Of a DNA stretch of 64,000 bases, positions 42,425-52,300 are shown one piece after another (position 1 is the first letter of the stretch; each line of letters begins with the position of its first letter). The position numbers and the translations under genes were made by a program. The notes under the pieces are model-generated. The model was not told the origin of the DNA and did not search any database. It saw nothing but the letters and a program-made list of their open reading frames with translations. Origin of the DNA: Mycobacterium noviomagense (GTDB lineage Bacteria; Actinomycetota; Actinomycetes; Mycobacteriales; Mycobacteriaceae); the NCBI RefSeq assembly GCF_010731635.1, contig NZ_AP022583.1, forward strand, positions 2,604,001-2,668,000. The letters are read 5' to 3'.

Positions 42425-43267
42425 CTAGACCCGCTGGCCGTGGTGCTTGCCCAATTCCTGTTCCGCCTCGCCCCACCGCAGGCTGACATCGGTGGGCTCC
42501 TCGAGCTGTCGCGTGCGCCACCGATCCTGGGTCTCGCGCGCCGCGCGGTTGATGCGCTCGATCTCGCTGCGGAACACGTCGGGGCGGGTTTCCTTGCTCG
42601 CGTAGTGGAAGTAGGTCAGCAGTCCGCGCAGCAGCTCGAGCTTCTGCTTTTCCCGCTTGGCCAGGTCGTGGGTCGTCATCAACTCGATGCGCTGCACCGG
42701 CGGCAGGGCATCCCAGTCCAGCACCACATTGGTTTCCAGCGGTTGGCGCGGGCGGCGCCAAAACCGCCAGCCGCGCGGCTGCTCGGGGCGGTCGTAGTAG
42801 GTCACCGTGCCCGAAAAGCGGGACTCGATCGCGTCGCCCAGCTCGGCGCGGTCCAGCGCGGAGTCCCACACCATGCGCCATTCCTGGCCGGGCGCGAGCA
42901 TCGGCAGTTCGCTGGGCAGTTGCAGCTCGACGACGTCGGCGTAGCCGTTGTGGGCGTTCTCGTACTCGGCGACGGTTGGGGGGTTGGTGAACGAAAACCG
43001 GATGTCGTAGGCCGCGGTCTTACCGAAGTTGCGCACCACGAGCTCGATCACATGCCAGTCGGCGGCATGCGGTTCCATGAACATGGCGATGTGCGGACGG
43101 GTCTGCTCCGCGGTCAACCGGTTGCGGCGCTGGATCAGGCGGTTGATGTCGACCAGCGCGACCACGCCGAGCAGCAATGCGGCCCACGCGGCCCACGCCA
43201 ACCAGGTGCCCCAGCCCGCGTTGATGACGTCGTGCCAGCGGTCCTGGATCCATCCCGTCGAATCCAC
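42425..43267 (-). CDS. Rv0633c-like single-span membrane protein
   Basis: 280 residues. One transmembrane helix near residues 20-42 (TWLAWAAWAALLLGVVALVD), then a domain beginning RNRLTAEQTRPHIAMFMEPH with a beta-rich fold (IELVVRNFGKTAAYDIRFSF), and a charged C-terminal helix. Position next to echA3 agrees with Rv0633c. Function unknown. Transcribed upstream of echA3 without a gap. Confidence 0.85.
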   Translation of the reverse strand: MDSTGWIQDRWHDVINAGWGTWLAWAAWAALLLGVVALVDINRLIQRRNRLTAEQTRPHIAMFMEPHAADWHVIELVVRNFGKTAAYDIRFSFTNPPTVAEYENAHNGYADVVELQLPSELPMLAPGQEWRMVWDSALDRAELGDAIESRFSGTVTYYDRPEQPRGWRFWRRPRQPLETNVVLDWDALPPVQRIELMTTHDLAKREKQKLELLRGLLTYFHYASKETRPDVFRSEIERINRAARETQDRWRTRQLEEPTDVSLRWGEAEQELGKHHGQRV

Positions 43268-43354
43268 CCTCCGCTTATATCACAGCACCGGCTCATTCGC
43301 TGACGGGGAAGGAAAGGCTCTGGGGAGGCATTGCCGCAGGTAAATCCGGTGGGT

Positions 43355-44128
43355 TCAGCCGCCCATCAGCATTCGCCACTGCTCTAAATTCGAGGCGCGG
43401 TAGACGTAGTTGGAGCGTTTGACCTCCGACAGCGACGCACTCGGCTCGGCCGAATACCAATGGCCGGGAAACACGGTCGGATCGCCGGGAAGCTTGGCCA
43501 GTTGCTGCAGGCTGCGATACATCTCGTCGGAATCGCCGCCGGGAAAATCGGTGCGTCCGCAGCCTTCCAGGAACAACGTGTCGCCGGCGACCAGCCGGCC
43601 GTCGAGCAGGAAGCACTGACTGCCCGGCGTATGGCCGGGGGTGTGCAGCAGCTCGATCTCGATGTCGCCGATTTGCACCTTGTCGCCGTGGAAGTGCTCG
43701 GTCAGGTCGCTCATGCTGATCCCGGTGACACGCGAAACCCACAGCGCCTCATGGGTATTCACATGGACCGGCACGCTGGTGCGCTCCAGCAGCTCGGCCA
43801 GTCCCTTGAGTTGAAATCCCATCATGGTGCCGCCGACATGGTCGGGGTGGTGATGGGTGACCAGCACACCCGACAGGTGCATGCCGTCGGCCTCGAGCGC
43901 GTCGACCAGATCCCCGGCGGCGTAGGCCGGGTCGACTACCAGGCAGTCGCCGGTCTGTCGGTCGCCGATCAGGTAGGCGAAGTTGCGCATCTGCATCGCG
44001 AACATGTCACCGGGCGCGAAGTCGCGGCCGGAAAGCAATTGGCGGAAATAGAGCCGGTCGGTGTCTGGCACGTCTTCAAGATTAGGACTGGCCGGATGGT
44101 ACGAGAAGTCGCCCCGGTTGTTTGCCAC
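43355..44128 (-). CDS. MBL-fold hydrolase, glyoxalase II-like (Rv0634c)
   Basis: 257 residues. Metallo-beta-lactamase fold with VTHHHPDHVGG (HxHxDH-type motif), the third His in LLHTPGHTPGSQCFLLDG, Asp in VAGDTLFLEGCGRTDFPGGD and a final His in VFPGHWY. These residues bind two metals. Annotated as glyoxalase II in M. tuberculosis, but the motif with GCGRTDFPGG is also typical of persulfide dioxygenase-like or general thioesters hydrolases, so the substrate is open. Divergent from the small gene at 44171. Confidence 0.92.
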   Translation of the reverse strand: MANNRGDFSYHPASPNLEDVPDTDRLYFRQLLSGRDFAPGDMFAMQMRNFAYLIGDRQTGDCLVVDPAYAAGDLVDALEADGMHLSGVLVTHHHPDHVGGTMMGFQLKGLAELLERTSVPVHVNTHEALWVSRVTGISMSDLTEHFHGDKVQIGDIEIELLHTPGHTPGSQCFLLDGRLVAGDTLFLEGCGRTDFPGGDSDEMYRSLQQLAKLPGDPTVFPGHWYSAEPSASLSEVKRSNYVYRASNLEQWRMLMGG

Positions 44129-44170
44129 GAGGGCTGGTTGACTGCGGAATTACGTGGGTATCGTTTGAAT

Positions 44171-44377
44171 ATGGCGCTTCGGAAGTATGAGATCCAGATT
44201 GATGAGGACCTCCTCAACGAGGCAATACGCCGATATCACGTACACGGTCCCCGGGAAGCCGTCCACCTTGCATTGCGGACCCTCGTCCGCGGAACGGACG
44301 AGGAAGAGCTTTCGCTGGAAGAGGAAGACCCGTTCGGTCTTGGCGCGCTGCACCCGCAGCGATCCAGCGACACCTGA
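44171..44377 (+). CDS. VapB-type ribbon-helix-helix protein (Rv0634A-like)
   Basis: 68 residues, ATG 44171 with GAAT upstream. ALRKYEIQIDEDLLNEAIRR then YHVHGPREAVHLALRTLVRG is the VapB/RelB-type ribbon-helix-helix domain; the tail is very acidic. No toxin gene follows; the next feature is a tRNA. It may be a solitary regulator. I recall a small conserved gene, Rv0634A, at this position in M. tuberculosis. Confidence 0.75.
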   Translation: MALRKYEIQIDEDLLNEAIRRYHVHGPREAVHLALRTLVRGTDEEELSLEEEDPFGLGALHPQRSSDT

Positions 44378-44501
44378 CGACCTTCGCGAGTGGCTTCCTG
44401 CTGACTGGCCGACGTTGTCGCATCGGCGCCGGCTCATGGTTTGGCCGCGCTGCGGAGCAGGCTGTACCCTCTTTTAGGCCCGCAGCACGGTTAGGGCCCG
44501 C

Positions 44502-44574
44502 GCCCCCTTAGCTCAGTCGGCAGAGCGTTTCCATGGTAAGGAAAAGGTCAACGGTTCGATTCCGTTAGGGGGCT
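44502..44574 (+). tRNA. tRNA-Thr (GGT)
   Basis: Acceptor stem GCCCCCT pairs perfectly with AGGGGGC, D-arm TAGCTCAGTCGGCAGAG, anticodon GGT within TTCCATGGTAAGGAAA, T-arm GGTTCGATTCC. 73 bases, CCA not encoded. In front of tRNA-Met and rpmG as in other mycobacteria. Confidence 0.95.
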
Positions 44575-44627
44575 CGGCGGACGCCGAGCAGGCTGGCGGC
44601 CCAATAATGAAGGCAATGTGGCCCTGG

Positions 44628-44701
<74 letters not shown>

Positions 44702-44736
44702 CAAGACAACAACGGACCTCCTGAAAGAGATACGAC

Positions 44737-44904
44737 GTGGCCTCCAGCACTGACATCCGGCCGAAGATCACTTTGGCGTGCGAGGTGTGCAAGCACCGCA
44801 ACTACATCACCAAGAAGAACCGGCGCAACGACCCCGACCGGATGGAGTTGAAGAAGTTCTGTCCGAACTGCGGAAAGCACCAGCCGCACCGCGAAACGCG
44901 GTAG
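44737..44904 (+). CDS. rpmG: Ribosomal protein L33 (bL33, RpmG)
   Basis: 55 residues from GTG 44737. [20 protein letters not shown] then [20 protein letters not shown] carries both CxxC zinc-binding pairs (CEVC and CPNC), so this is the zinc-containing form (rpmG2-type in M. tuberculosis). Follows the two tRNA genes and precedes hadA by about 50 bases. The short length is normal for L33. Confidence 0.95.
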   Translation: MASSTDIRPKITLACEVCKHRNYITKKNRRNDPDRMELKKFCPNCGKHQPHRETR

Positions 44905-44953
44905 CGCCAACCCTGAAACTGTCAGTACGCCTGAGCAGGTAGGTTCTAAAGCC

Positions 44954-45433
44954 GTGCCATTGACCGCAGACATCGTCGGGATGCATTTCCGCTACCCCGA
45001 CCATTACGAGGTGGAGCGGGAAAAGATCCGCGAGTACGCAGCAGCCGTCAAACACGACGACCCAGCATTCTTCGAGGAAAAGGCTGCCGCTGAGCTCGGT
45101 TATGACGGGTTGCCCGCGCCGCTGACGTTCGTCTCGGTGTTCGGCTACCAAGCCCAATCGGCGTTCTTCGAGTACGCGAACATCGCCATACACGACGCCC
45201 AGATCGTCCAAGTTGACCAAATGGTGAAGTATGTGAAGCCGATCAAGGCGGGCGACAAGCTGCATTGTGATGTGTACGTCGATTCGGTGCGCAAGGCGCA
45301 CGGCACCGACATCATCGTCACCAAGAACGTCTGCACCAACGACGCGGGGGAGATAGTGATGGAGACCTTCACGACCTTGGCGGGTCGTGCGGATGGAGAA
45401 GGAAAAGAGGGCTTTTCAGATGGCGCTGCGTGA
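44954..45433 (+). CDS. hadA: (3R)-hydroxyacyl-ACP dehydratase subunit HadA
   Basis: 159 residues, GTG start. Hot-dog fold; HadA contributes the substrate-binding and structural subunit of the HadAB dehydratase in the FAS-II mycolic-acid elongation cycle. Visible: DIVGMHFRYPDHYEVEREKI at the N terminus, PAPLTFVSVFGYQAQSAFF and VQVDQMVKYVKPIKAGDKLH. As expected the catalytic Asp-His pair is absent here and lies in HadB. hadB begins 14 bases before its end, so the two are translationally coupled. Confidence 0.96.
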   Translation: MPLTADIVGMHFRYPDHYEVEREKIREYAAAVKHDDPAFFEEKAAAELGYDGLPAPLTFVSVFGYQAQSAFFEYANIAIHDAQIVQVDQMVKYVKPIKAGDKLHCDVYVDSVRKAHGTDIIVTKNVCTNDAGEIVMETFTTLAGRADGEGKEGFSDGAA

Positions 45434-45848
45434 GTTCAGCTCGGTGAAGGTGGGTGATCAGCTTCCAGAGAAGGTGTATCCGCTGACTCGCCAGGATCTC
45501 GTGAACTACGCCGGAGTCTCCGGCGACCTGAACCCGATCCACTGGGACGACGAAATCGCCAAGCACGTGGGTCTGGACACCGCGATCGCGCACGGCATGC
45601 TGACCATGGGCATTGGGGGCGGCTATGTCACGTCATGGGTCGGCGACCCGGGTGCGGTGACGGAATACAACGTGCGCTTCACTGCGGTGGTGCCCGTGCC
45701 CAACGACGGCAAGGGCGCTGAGCTCGTGTTCAACGGCCGGGTGAAGTCGGTCGACCCGGAGAGCAAGTCGGTGACGATCGCGTTGACGGCGACCACTGGC
45801 GGCAAGAAGATCTTCGGCCGGGCCATCGCCTCAGCAAAGTTGGCGTAG
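45420..45848 (+). CDS. hadB: (3R)-hydroxyacyl-ACP dehydratase catalytic subunit HadB
   Basis: 142 residues. MaoC-type hot-dog protein with the catalytic pair Asp36 and His41 in VSGDLNPIHWDD, followed by AIAHGMLTMGIGGGYVTSWV. Pairs with HadA (short-chain preference) or HadC (longer acyl chains). ATG 45420 lies within the hadA end. Central enzyme of FAS-II and of mycolate synthesis; cytosolic. Confidence 0.97.
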   Translation: MALREFSSVKVGDQLPEKVYPLTRQDLVNYAGVSGDLNPIHWDDEIAKHVGLDTAIAHGMLTMGIGGGYVTSWVGDPGAVTEYNVRFTAVVPVPNDGKGAELVFNGRVKSVDPESKSVTIALTATTGGKKIFGRAIASAKLA

Positions 45849-45850
45849 CC

Positions 45851-46354
45851 GTGAGCGCGATCAAAACCGACATCCGGGGGATGGTCTGGCGGTATCCGGA
45901 CTATTTCGTCGTGGGCCGCGAGCAAATCCGTGCCTTCGCCAACTCGATCAAGTGCGACGACCCCGCCAGCTACGACGAGGACGCGGCCGCCGAACTCGGC
46001 TACGACAACATCGTCGCGCCGCTGACCTTCGCGACAATCTTCGCCAAACTCGTCCAGAACGACTTTTTCAGGCATGTCGACACCGGCTACGAAACCATGC
46101 AGATCGTGCAGGTCGACCAGAAGTTCGTCTACCACAAGCCGATCAAGGCCGGCGACAAGCTGTGGGCCCGGATGGACATCCATTCGGTGGACGAGCGGTT
46201 CGGCGCCGACATCGTCGTCACCAGAAACCTGTGCACCAACGACGACGGCGAACTGGTTCTGGAGGCTTACACCACGCTGATGGGCCAGCAGGGCGAGGGC
46301 TCCGCCATGATCAAGTGGGACAGGGAAACCGGGCAGGTCGTCCGGATTGCGTGA
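45851..46354 (+). CDS. hadC: (3R)-hydroxyacyl-ACP dehydratase subunit HadC
   Basis: 167 residues, GTG start two bases after hadB stop. Homologous to HadA: DIRGMVWRYPDYFVVGREQI, VAPLTFATIFAKLVQNDFFR and IVQVDQKFVYHKPIKAGDKL. Forms the HadBC dehydratase that completes long-chain mero-mycolate elongation. The C-terminal tail is extended (KWDRETGQVVRIA). Last gene of the operon before tRNA-Trp. Confidence 0.96.
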   Translation: MSAIKTDIRGMVWRYPDYFVVGREQIRAFANSIKCDDPASYDEDAAAELGYDNIVAPLTFATIFAKLVQNDFFRHVDTGYETMQIVQVDQKFVYHKPIKAGDKLWARMDIHSVDERFGADIVVTRNLCTNDDGELVLEAYTTLMGQQGEGSAMIKWDRETGQVVRIA

Positions 46355-46543
46355 TTAGTACCTGAGACCTGCTCCGATGTACACTCGCACCTCGGGGTTT
46401 GCCCATCACCAGCGCGCTGTCCGGTCCTAAGACGGGTGGCGCGCGCGCCATGCGCGCCGACGACGAGGCTTAAGCGATGCGATGCTGAGGAGTGGCGCTG
46501 ATGTAGAGCCCCGCAGCAGCGCAGGTTGGCCGACCAACCGCGA

Positions 46544-46616
<73 letters not shown>

Positions 46617-46689
46617 CTGGATCCGTGTCATGGTGGACACTGGAGGGTGACCATAGGGCAGACCGACGAGGCGAACAAAGGAGCAGGCG

Positions 46690-47082
46690 GTGAGCGACGA
46701 GCGCGTCGATGCCGACGCCGGCACCGACACTGAGGAAGGGCGCGGCGGCCGGACGGCCGTGGTGACGCGGCCGCAGCGGCCCACCGGCAAGCGGTCGCGG
46801 GTGCGCGCGGAAGCTTCCGAGGCTGTCGAGCTCGGCAAGGACGGTACCGACACCAAGGTCAAGACCGCCAAGAAGGCGGCCGGGCCGTCCCGCAACCCGT
46901 TCGCGTTCGTGTTCGCCTACCTCAAGCAGGTTGTTGCCGAGCTGCGCAAGGTGATCTGGCCGAACCGCAAGCAGATGATGACCTACACATCGGTGGTGCT
47001 GGCGTTTCTGGCGTTCATGGTGGCGCTGATCGGGTTGGCGGACTTTGGCCTGGCCAAGCTGGTTCTGCTGGTATTCGGCTAG
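46690..47082 (+). CDS. secE: Preprotein translocase subunit SecE
   Basis: 130 residues, GTG start. Long charged N-terminal extension (about 1-65) typical of actinobacterial SecE, then the conserved amphipathic helix [20 protein letters not shown] and the single transmembrane helix [20 protein letters not shown]. Part of the SecYEG channel. Followed by nusG after about 48 bases. Confidence 0.96.
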   Translation: MSDERVDADAGTDTEEGRGGRTAVVTRPQRPTGKRSRVRAEASEAVELGKDGTDTKVKTAKKAAGPSRNPFAFVFAYLKQVVAELRKVIWPNRKQMMTYTSVVLAFLAFMVALIGLADFGLAKLVLLVFG

Positions 47083-47115
47083 GGCCGCAGGGCTAGGGCC
47101 GCAGAAAGTTATTAG

Positions 47116-47964
<849 letters not shown>

Positions 47965-47980
47965 AACCCGGAAGGAACAC

Positions 47981-48409
47981 ATGGCCCCGAAGAAGAAGGT
48001 CGTCGGGCTGATCAAGCTGCAGATCGAGGCGGGGCAGGCCAACCCTGCGCCGCCGGTTGGCCCTGCGCTCGGCCAGCACGGCGTCAACATCATGGAGTTC
48101 TGCAAGGCCTACAACGCTGCCACGGAAAACCAGCGCGGCAACGTGATCCCGGTGGAGATCACCGTCTACGAGGACCGCAGCTTCACGTTTGCGCTCAAGA
48201 CGCCGCCGGCTGCCAAGCTGTTGCTCAAGGCCGCAGGCGTGCAGAAAGGCTCCGCCGAGCCGCATCGGAACAAGGTGGCCAAGGTCAGCTGGGACCAGGT
48301 GCGCGAGATCGCCGAGACCAAGAAGGCCGATCTCAACGCCAACGACATCGACGCGGCCGCCAAGATCATCGCCGGCACCGCAAGGTCGATGGGTATCACC
48401 GTCGAATAG
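47981..48409 (+). CDS. rplK: Ribosomal protein L11
   Basis: 142 residues, full family length. N terminus [20 protein letters not shown] then [20 protein letters not shown], central [21 protein letters not shown] terminus [20 protein letters not shown]. Binds the GTPase-associated 23S rRNA region. Ribosome binding site GGAAGGA. 16 bases after nusG. Confidence 0.97.
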   Translation: MAPKKKVVGLIKLQIEAGQANPAPPVGPALGQHGVNIMEFCKAYNAATENQRGNVIPVEITVYEDRSFTFALKTPPAAKLLLKAAGVQKGSAEPHRNKVAKVSWDQVREIAETKKADLNANDIDAAAKIIAGTARSMGITVE

Positions 48410-48479
48410 TCACCCAAGCCGTGGGAGGGCCAGCTTCGGCCCGCATCGTCACCACAACCATTGATCGGATGGATATCGA

Positions 48480-49187
48480 ATGAGCAAGAAAAGCAAGGCA
48501 TATCGCGCGGCCGCCGAGAAGGTGGACCGCACCCGGGTCTACACCCCGCTGGAAGCGGCCAAGCTGGCCAAGGAAACGTCGTCGAAGAACCAGGACGCGA
48601 CGGTCGAGGTGGCCATCCGGCTTGGGGTGGACCCCCGCAAGGCCGACCAGATGGTCCGTGGCACGGTCAACCTGCCGCACGGCACCGGTAAGACCGCGCG
48701 CGTCGCGGTGTTCGCCGTGGGGGAGAAGGCGGCCGAGGCCGAGGCGGCCGGCGCCGACGTGGTCGGCAGCGACGACCTGATCGAGAAAATCCAAGGCGGG
48801 TTCTTGGACTTCGACGCCGCGATCGCCACACCCGACCAGATGGCCAAAGTTGGGCGTATCGCTCGGATCCTGGGTCCGCGCGGCCTGATGCCGAACCCGA
48901 AGACCGGCACGGTCACCAACGACGTCGCCAAGGCCGTCTCCGACATCAAGGGCGGCAAGATCAACTTCCGGGTCGACAAGCAGGCCAACCTGCACCTGAT
49001 CATCGGCAAGGCCTCGTTCGACGAGAAGCGGCTGGCGGAGAACTACGGCGCAGCGATCGACGAGGTGTTGCGGGCCAAGCCGTCGACGTCGAAGGGCCGC
49101 TACCTGAAGAAGGTCACCATGTCGACGACCACCGGCCCGGGCATTCCGGTCGACCCGACCGTCACCCGCAACTTCGCGGAGGTGTAG
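48480..49187 (+). CDS. rplA: Ribosomal protein L1
   Basis: 235 residues. [20 protein letters not shown], the fold core [20 protein letters not shown] and the RNA-binding segment [20 protein letters not shown] are diagnostic. L1 stalk protein, and in many bacteria a translational repressor of its own operon. Last gene of this unit; a strong hairpin follows at 49203. Confidence 0.97.
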   Translation: MSKKSKAYRAAAEKVDRTRVYTPLEAAKLAKETSSKNQDATVEVAIRLGVDPRKADQMVRGTVNLPHGTGKTARVAVFAVGEKAAEAEAAGADVVGSDDLIEKIQGGFLDFDAAIATPDQMAKVGRIARILGPRGLMPNPKTGTVTNDVAKAVSDIKGGKINFRVDKQANLHLIIGKASFDEKRLAENYGAAIDEVLRAKPSTSKGRYLKKVTMSTTTGPGIPVDPTVTRNFAEV

Positions 49188-49202
49188 TTTCTCGAGCGCG
49201 AG

Positions 49203-49252
49203 CAGACGCAAAAGTCCCTTCATCCTCGGCGTGTCGGGGGCTTTTGCGTCTG
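49203..49252. terminator. Strong hairpin between rplA and the convergent sigma gene
   Basis: CAGACGCAAAAGTCCC (49203-49218) pairs with GGGGCTTTTGCGTCTG (49237-49252): 15 Watson-Crick pairs plus one G-T, loop of 18 bases. There is no U tract on either side. The location between convergent genes suits a bidirectional intrinsic-like terminator. Confidence 0.75.
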
Positions 49253-49267
49253 GTGGGCACAGAAAAA

Positions 49268-50479
49268 CTAGCCGCCGCATTCGGCGATGCGCCGGCGCAG
49301 GAACTCGCGACTCGCTTCGGAGCCGTTGGCGTCCAAGGCTTTTCGATACCAAGTGAGCGCTTCGCCAAGCCGGCCCGCGCGGCGCAGCAGATCGGCGCGG
49401 ATCGACGGCACCATCCGGGCCACTCGCGGATCGCCGGCCACCTCTTCCAGCGCGGCCAGACCAGCGTCCGGCCCGTCCCGCAGCCCCACCGCCAGGGCGC
49501 GGTTCGCCCGCACCACCGGCGAGTTCGTCACCTGCAGCAGCCAGTCGTAAGCCGCGCAGATGGCCCGCCAGTCGGTGTCTTCCCACGACGGGGCGGTCGC
49601 GTGCAGGGACGCAATCACCGCCTGGGGCAGATACGGCCCGGTCGATCCTTCGGCCAGGCGCAGCCGGTCCAGGCCGCGGGCGATCCGCGCCCGATCCCAC
49701 CGGCTGCGGTCCTGCTCCTCCAATGGCACCAACGCGCCGCTAGCATCCACTCGGGTCGACCGCCGCGAATCATGAAGTAGGACGAGCGCGGCCAACGCAT
49801 GCGCGTCACGCTCGGCAGGCATCAGCGCGCACAGCTCGCCTGCCAGCCGCACACCCTCGTCGCAGAGTTCGTCTCGTATCGCCGAGGGCCCCGCGGTCGA
49901 CCAGTACCCTTCGGTGAAAACGGAGTAGATGCAGCTGAGCACATGCGGGGTCCGCTCGGGCAGCAACTCCGCCGGCGGCACCCGCAGCGGGATGTTGGCA
50001 TGCCGAATCTTGTTCTTGGCGCGGGTGATTCGCTGAGCGACCGCGGCCTCGGTCTGCAGCAGCGCGCGGGCGATCTCGGCGACGGTCAGCCCGGACACCA
50101 GCCGCAGCGTCAGTGCCAGCTGCGACGCCCGGTCCAGCGCCGGATGCGCGCAGGTGAACATCATGCGCAGCTCGTCGTCACGCACCGGATGCGGATCGGT
50201 GTGCTCGGTGCGGGCCCGGATCTCGTCGACCACCGCTGCCAATTCCTTTCCGGGGCGCACCGATTCGCGGCGCAGCCGGTCGCGGGCGCGGTTGCGGGCA
50301 ACCGTCACCAGCCAACCGCCGGGATGCTCGGGAACACCGTCGCGCGGCCACGCCCGCAGCGCCTCGGCGCAGGCTTCCTGGACAGCGTCTTCGGCAACGG
50401 TGAGATCGCCGGACCAGCGGGCGAGCGTGGCCACGGCCGGACCCCATTCGCGCCGAAAGACGCTGTCCAGGTCAGCCAT
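49268..50479 (-). CDS. ECF42-type RNA polymerase sigma factor
   Basis: 403 residues, longer than ordinary ECF factors. Sigma-2 region RREWGPAVATLARWSGDLTV then AEDAVQEACAEALRAWPRDG, sigma-4 region LRLVSGLTVAEIARALLQTE then AAVAQRITRAKNKIR, and a C-terminal DUF6596/TPR-like half beginning LPERTPHVLSCIYSVFTEGY. This is the ECF42 layout. ECF42 genes pair with DGPF/YCII genes, as seen here: the partner ends 8 bases upstream. No anti-sigma gene is present; the C-terminal extension is thought to regulate activity. Confidence 0.92.
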   Translation of the reverse strand: MADLDSVFRREWGPAVATLARWSGDLTVAEDAVQEACAEALRAWPRDGVPEHPGGWLVTVARNRARDRLRRESVRPGKELAAVVDEIRARTEHTDPHPVRDDELRMMFTCAHPALDRASQLALTLRLVSGLTVAEIARALLQTEAAVAQRITRAKNKIRHANIPLRVPPAELLPERTPHVLSCIYSVFTEGYWSTAGPSAIRDELCDEGVRLAGELCALMPAERDAHALAALVLLHDSRRSTRVDASGALVPLEEQDRSRWDRARIARGLDRLRLAEGSTGPYLPQAVIASLHATAPSWEDTDWRAICAAYDWLLQVTNSPVVRANRALAVGLRDGPDAGLAALEEVAGDPRVARMVPSIRADLLRRAGRLGEALTWYRKALDANGSEASREFLRRRIAECGG

Positions 50480-50487
50480 TCGCGTGG

Positions 50488-51189
50488 CTAAAGGCCAGAG
50501 ACTCCGGCAAGCTGGCGCAACTCGACCGTCGTCGCAGGGATCTGTGACGCGAGCTTGACGGCCTCGTCACGGTCGGCGGCGGACAGCAGGTAGAAACCGG
50601 TGGCGATCTCGGCGCTTTCCGGGTACGGCCCGTCGGTCAACAGCACCTCGCCATCTCGGACACGCACCGTCGTCGCGGTCGCCGGCTCATGCAGCGCCGC
50701 GCCGCCGACGATGTGATCCCCAGCGGCAGTGGCGAATTCACCGTGCCGCGCCGCTTCCGCCTGCCACTCAGGTGTGCCGGGGACGTTGGCAGATGCGGGT
50801 GGCTCCAGCAGCAGCGCCAGCCACTGCGCACCGCTGGCGCGTGACCACTCGGGATCGAAAGTATGGTAGGTCGGTCGAACCTCGACCGCGCCGTACTGGG
50901 CGACGGGGACGTCGCGCGCGAACGCCAGAGCGTCGTCAAGGTTTTCGGCCTCGAACACGTAGTAGCCGCAGGCCACCTCTGCGGACTCGGCGAACGGGCC
51001 GTCGGTGACCACCGGCGCGTCCGGGCCACCCGTGATCTGGGCGCCCGTCGCTTGCGGCAAGAGCGCATCGCCGGCCCGGATTGCTGACCCGACTTTGGCG
51101 TGGAAGCTCTCGAATGCCGCCATCACCGAGCCCCGCTCGTCGGGCGTGAGGTAGTCCTCCTGGCTGATCAACAGGGCAAAGTACTGCAT
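50488..51189 (-). CDS. Tandem DGPF/YCII-domain protein
   Basis: 233 residues with two YCII-related (DGPF) domains in tandem: the first has VVTDGPFAESAEVACGYYVF, the second LLTDGPYPESAEIATGFYLL. N terminus MQYFALLISQEDYLTPDERG. DGPF proteins are the usual partners and probable targets of ECF42 sigma factors. It is transcribed first, with the sigma gene following after 8 bases. Catalytic role unknown; ferredoxin-like fold. Confidence 0.9.
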   Translation of the reverse strand: MQYFALLISQEDYLTPDERGSVMAAFESFHAKVGSAIRAGDALLPQATGAQITGGPDAPVVTDGPFAESAEVACGYYVFEAENLDDALAFARDVPVAQYGAVEVRPTYHTFDPEWSRASGAQWLALLLEPPASANVPGTPEWQAEAARHGEFATAAGDHIVGGAALHEPATATTVRVRDGEVLLTDGPYPESAEIATGFYLLSAADRDEAVKLASQIPATTVELRQLAGVSGL

Positions 51190-51285
51190 GTGTCGTCACC
51201 TCCGGTAGTGAGCGGAACCCGCTGTTCCACTCTCTACCTCTCCGACGAACGGCGCAGTCCTAATCCGACAGCAGCGCGGAGAAAG

Positions 51286-52182
51286 TTACGCCGCCGCTCC
51301 GGGCTTGAGGTAGGTGACCAGGCTGCAGTCGAGGCACTCGTCGGCGAAGTAGTCCCGGCAGCCGCGCAGGTATTTCATGTACCGGTTGTAGACCTCTTCG
51401 GAGGTGATCTCGATGGCCTTGTCCTTGTTGGCTTCGAGCGAATCGCTCCAGATGGTGAGTGTCTTGACGTAGTGCGACCGTAGCGAAAGCGGCTCGGGCA
51501 CAATAAAACCGGCCTTCTCGCCATGCTCGACCATCATCTCGGTAGTCGGGATGCGGCCGCCCGGGAATATCTCGGTGATGATGAACTTGACGAACCGCGC
51601 GACTTCGAAGGTCAGCTTCTTTCCGCGCTCGGCCAGGTTGTAGGGGTGATACCCGACGCTGCTCTGGATCGTCATCCGCCCGTCGTCGGGCAGGATGTTG
51701 AAGCACCGCTTGAAGTAGTCGTCGTAGTTCTCGAAACCGAAGTGCTCGAAGGCCTCGATGGAGACGATCCGGTCAACGGGCTCGTCGAAGTCTTCCCACC
51801 CCTGCAGCAACACGCGGTGTGAGCGGTTGGTGTCGACCTCGCCCAAAACCCGCAGCGAGCGGTCGCGCTGGTTCTTCGACAGGGTCAGTCCGACGACGTT
51901 GACGTCGTACTTTTCGATGGCCCGCTTCATCGTGGTGCCCCAGCCGCAGCCGACGTCGAGCAGCGTCATCCCCGGCTTGAGGTCCAGCTTGTCCAGGTTC
52001 AGGTCGACCTTGGCGATCTGGGCTTCTTCGAGCGTCATGTCGTCGCGCTCGAAATAGGCGCAGCTGTATGTCCGGGTCGCGTCCTGGAACAGGCCGAAGA
52101 AGTCGTCGGAGAGGTCGTAGTGGGCTTGGATGTCTTCGGGGCGCGTCCGCGTCTTCGTCGTGCCAGTCGGCTGGTCAGACAT
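51286..52182 (-). CDS. mmaA4: Hydroxymycolate synthase MmaA4
   Basis: 298 residues from ATG 52182 ([18 protein letters not shown]). Cyclopropane/mycolic-acid methyltransferase fold: [23 protein letters not shown] motif [40 protein letters not shown]. The C-terminal [15 protein letters not shown] is the MmaA4 type as I recall. Introduces the distal hydroxyl-plus-methyl branch that leads to keto and methoxy mycolates. Longer frame to 52224 has no good start. Separated from the mmaA2-like gene by 118 bases. Confidence 0.9.
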   Translation of the reverse strand: MSDQPTGTTKTRTRPEDIQAHYDLSDDFFGLFQDATRTYSCAYFERDDMTLEEAQIAKVDLNLDKLDLKPGMTLLDVGCGWGTTMKRAIEKYDVNVVGLTLSKNQRDRSLRVLGEVDTNRSHRVLLQGWEDFDEPVDRIVSIEAFEHFGFENYDDYFKRCFNILPDDGRMTIQSSVGYHPYNLAERGKKLTFEVARFVKFIITEIFPGGRIPTTEMMVEHGEKAGFIVPEPLSLRSHYVKTLTIWSDSLEANKDKAIEITSEEVYNRYMKYLRGCRDYFADECLDCSLVTYLKPGAAA

Positions 52183-52300
52183 GGTCGTCTTGTTCTCCTG
52201 GTCGATGTTCAGTGGCTGGTGCACGCACGAAACGTCGGGCAGTGACGTGCAACCCTACCCGACGCCTACGTTGCCGCCCTGAAACTCGGTATGCCGTGAA

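Noticed and set aside
40424..43303. 959-codon plus-strand open frame
   Set aside because: Antisense to the molybdopterin enzyme, echA3 and the Rv0633c-like gene; low-complexity Val/Gln/Arg-rich sequence with no family features, a typical high-GC shadow frame.
44378..44501. Possible toxin gene after the VapB-like gene at 44171
   Set aside because: Only 124 bases remain before tRNA-Thr, and no PIN motif is present.
48396..49700. 434-codon minus-strand frame opposite rplA
   Set aside because: Antisense to a ribosomal protein gene and to the rplA-sigma hairpin; no family features.
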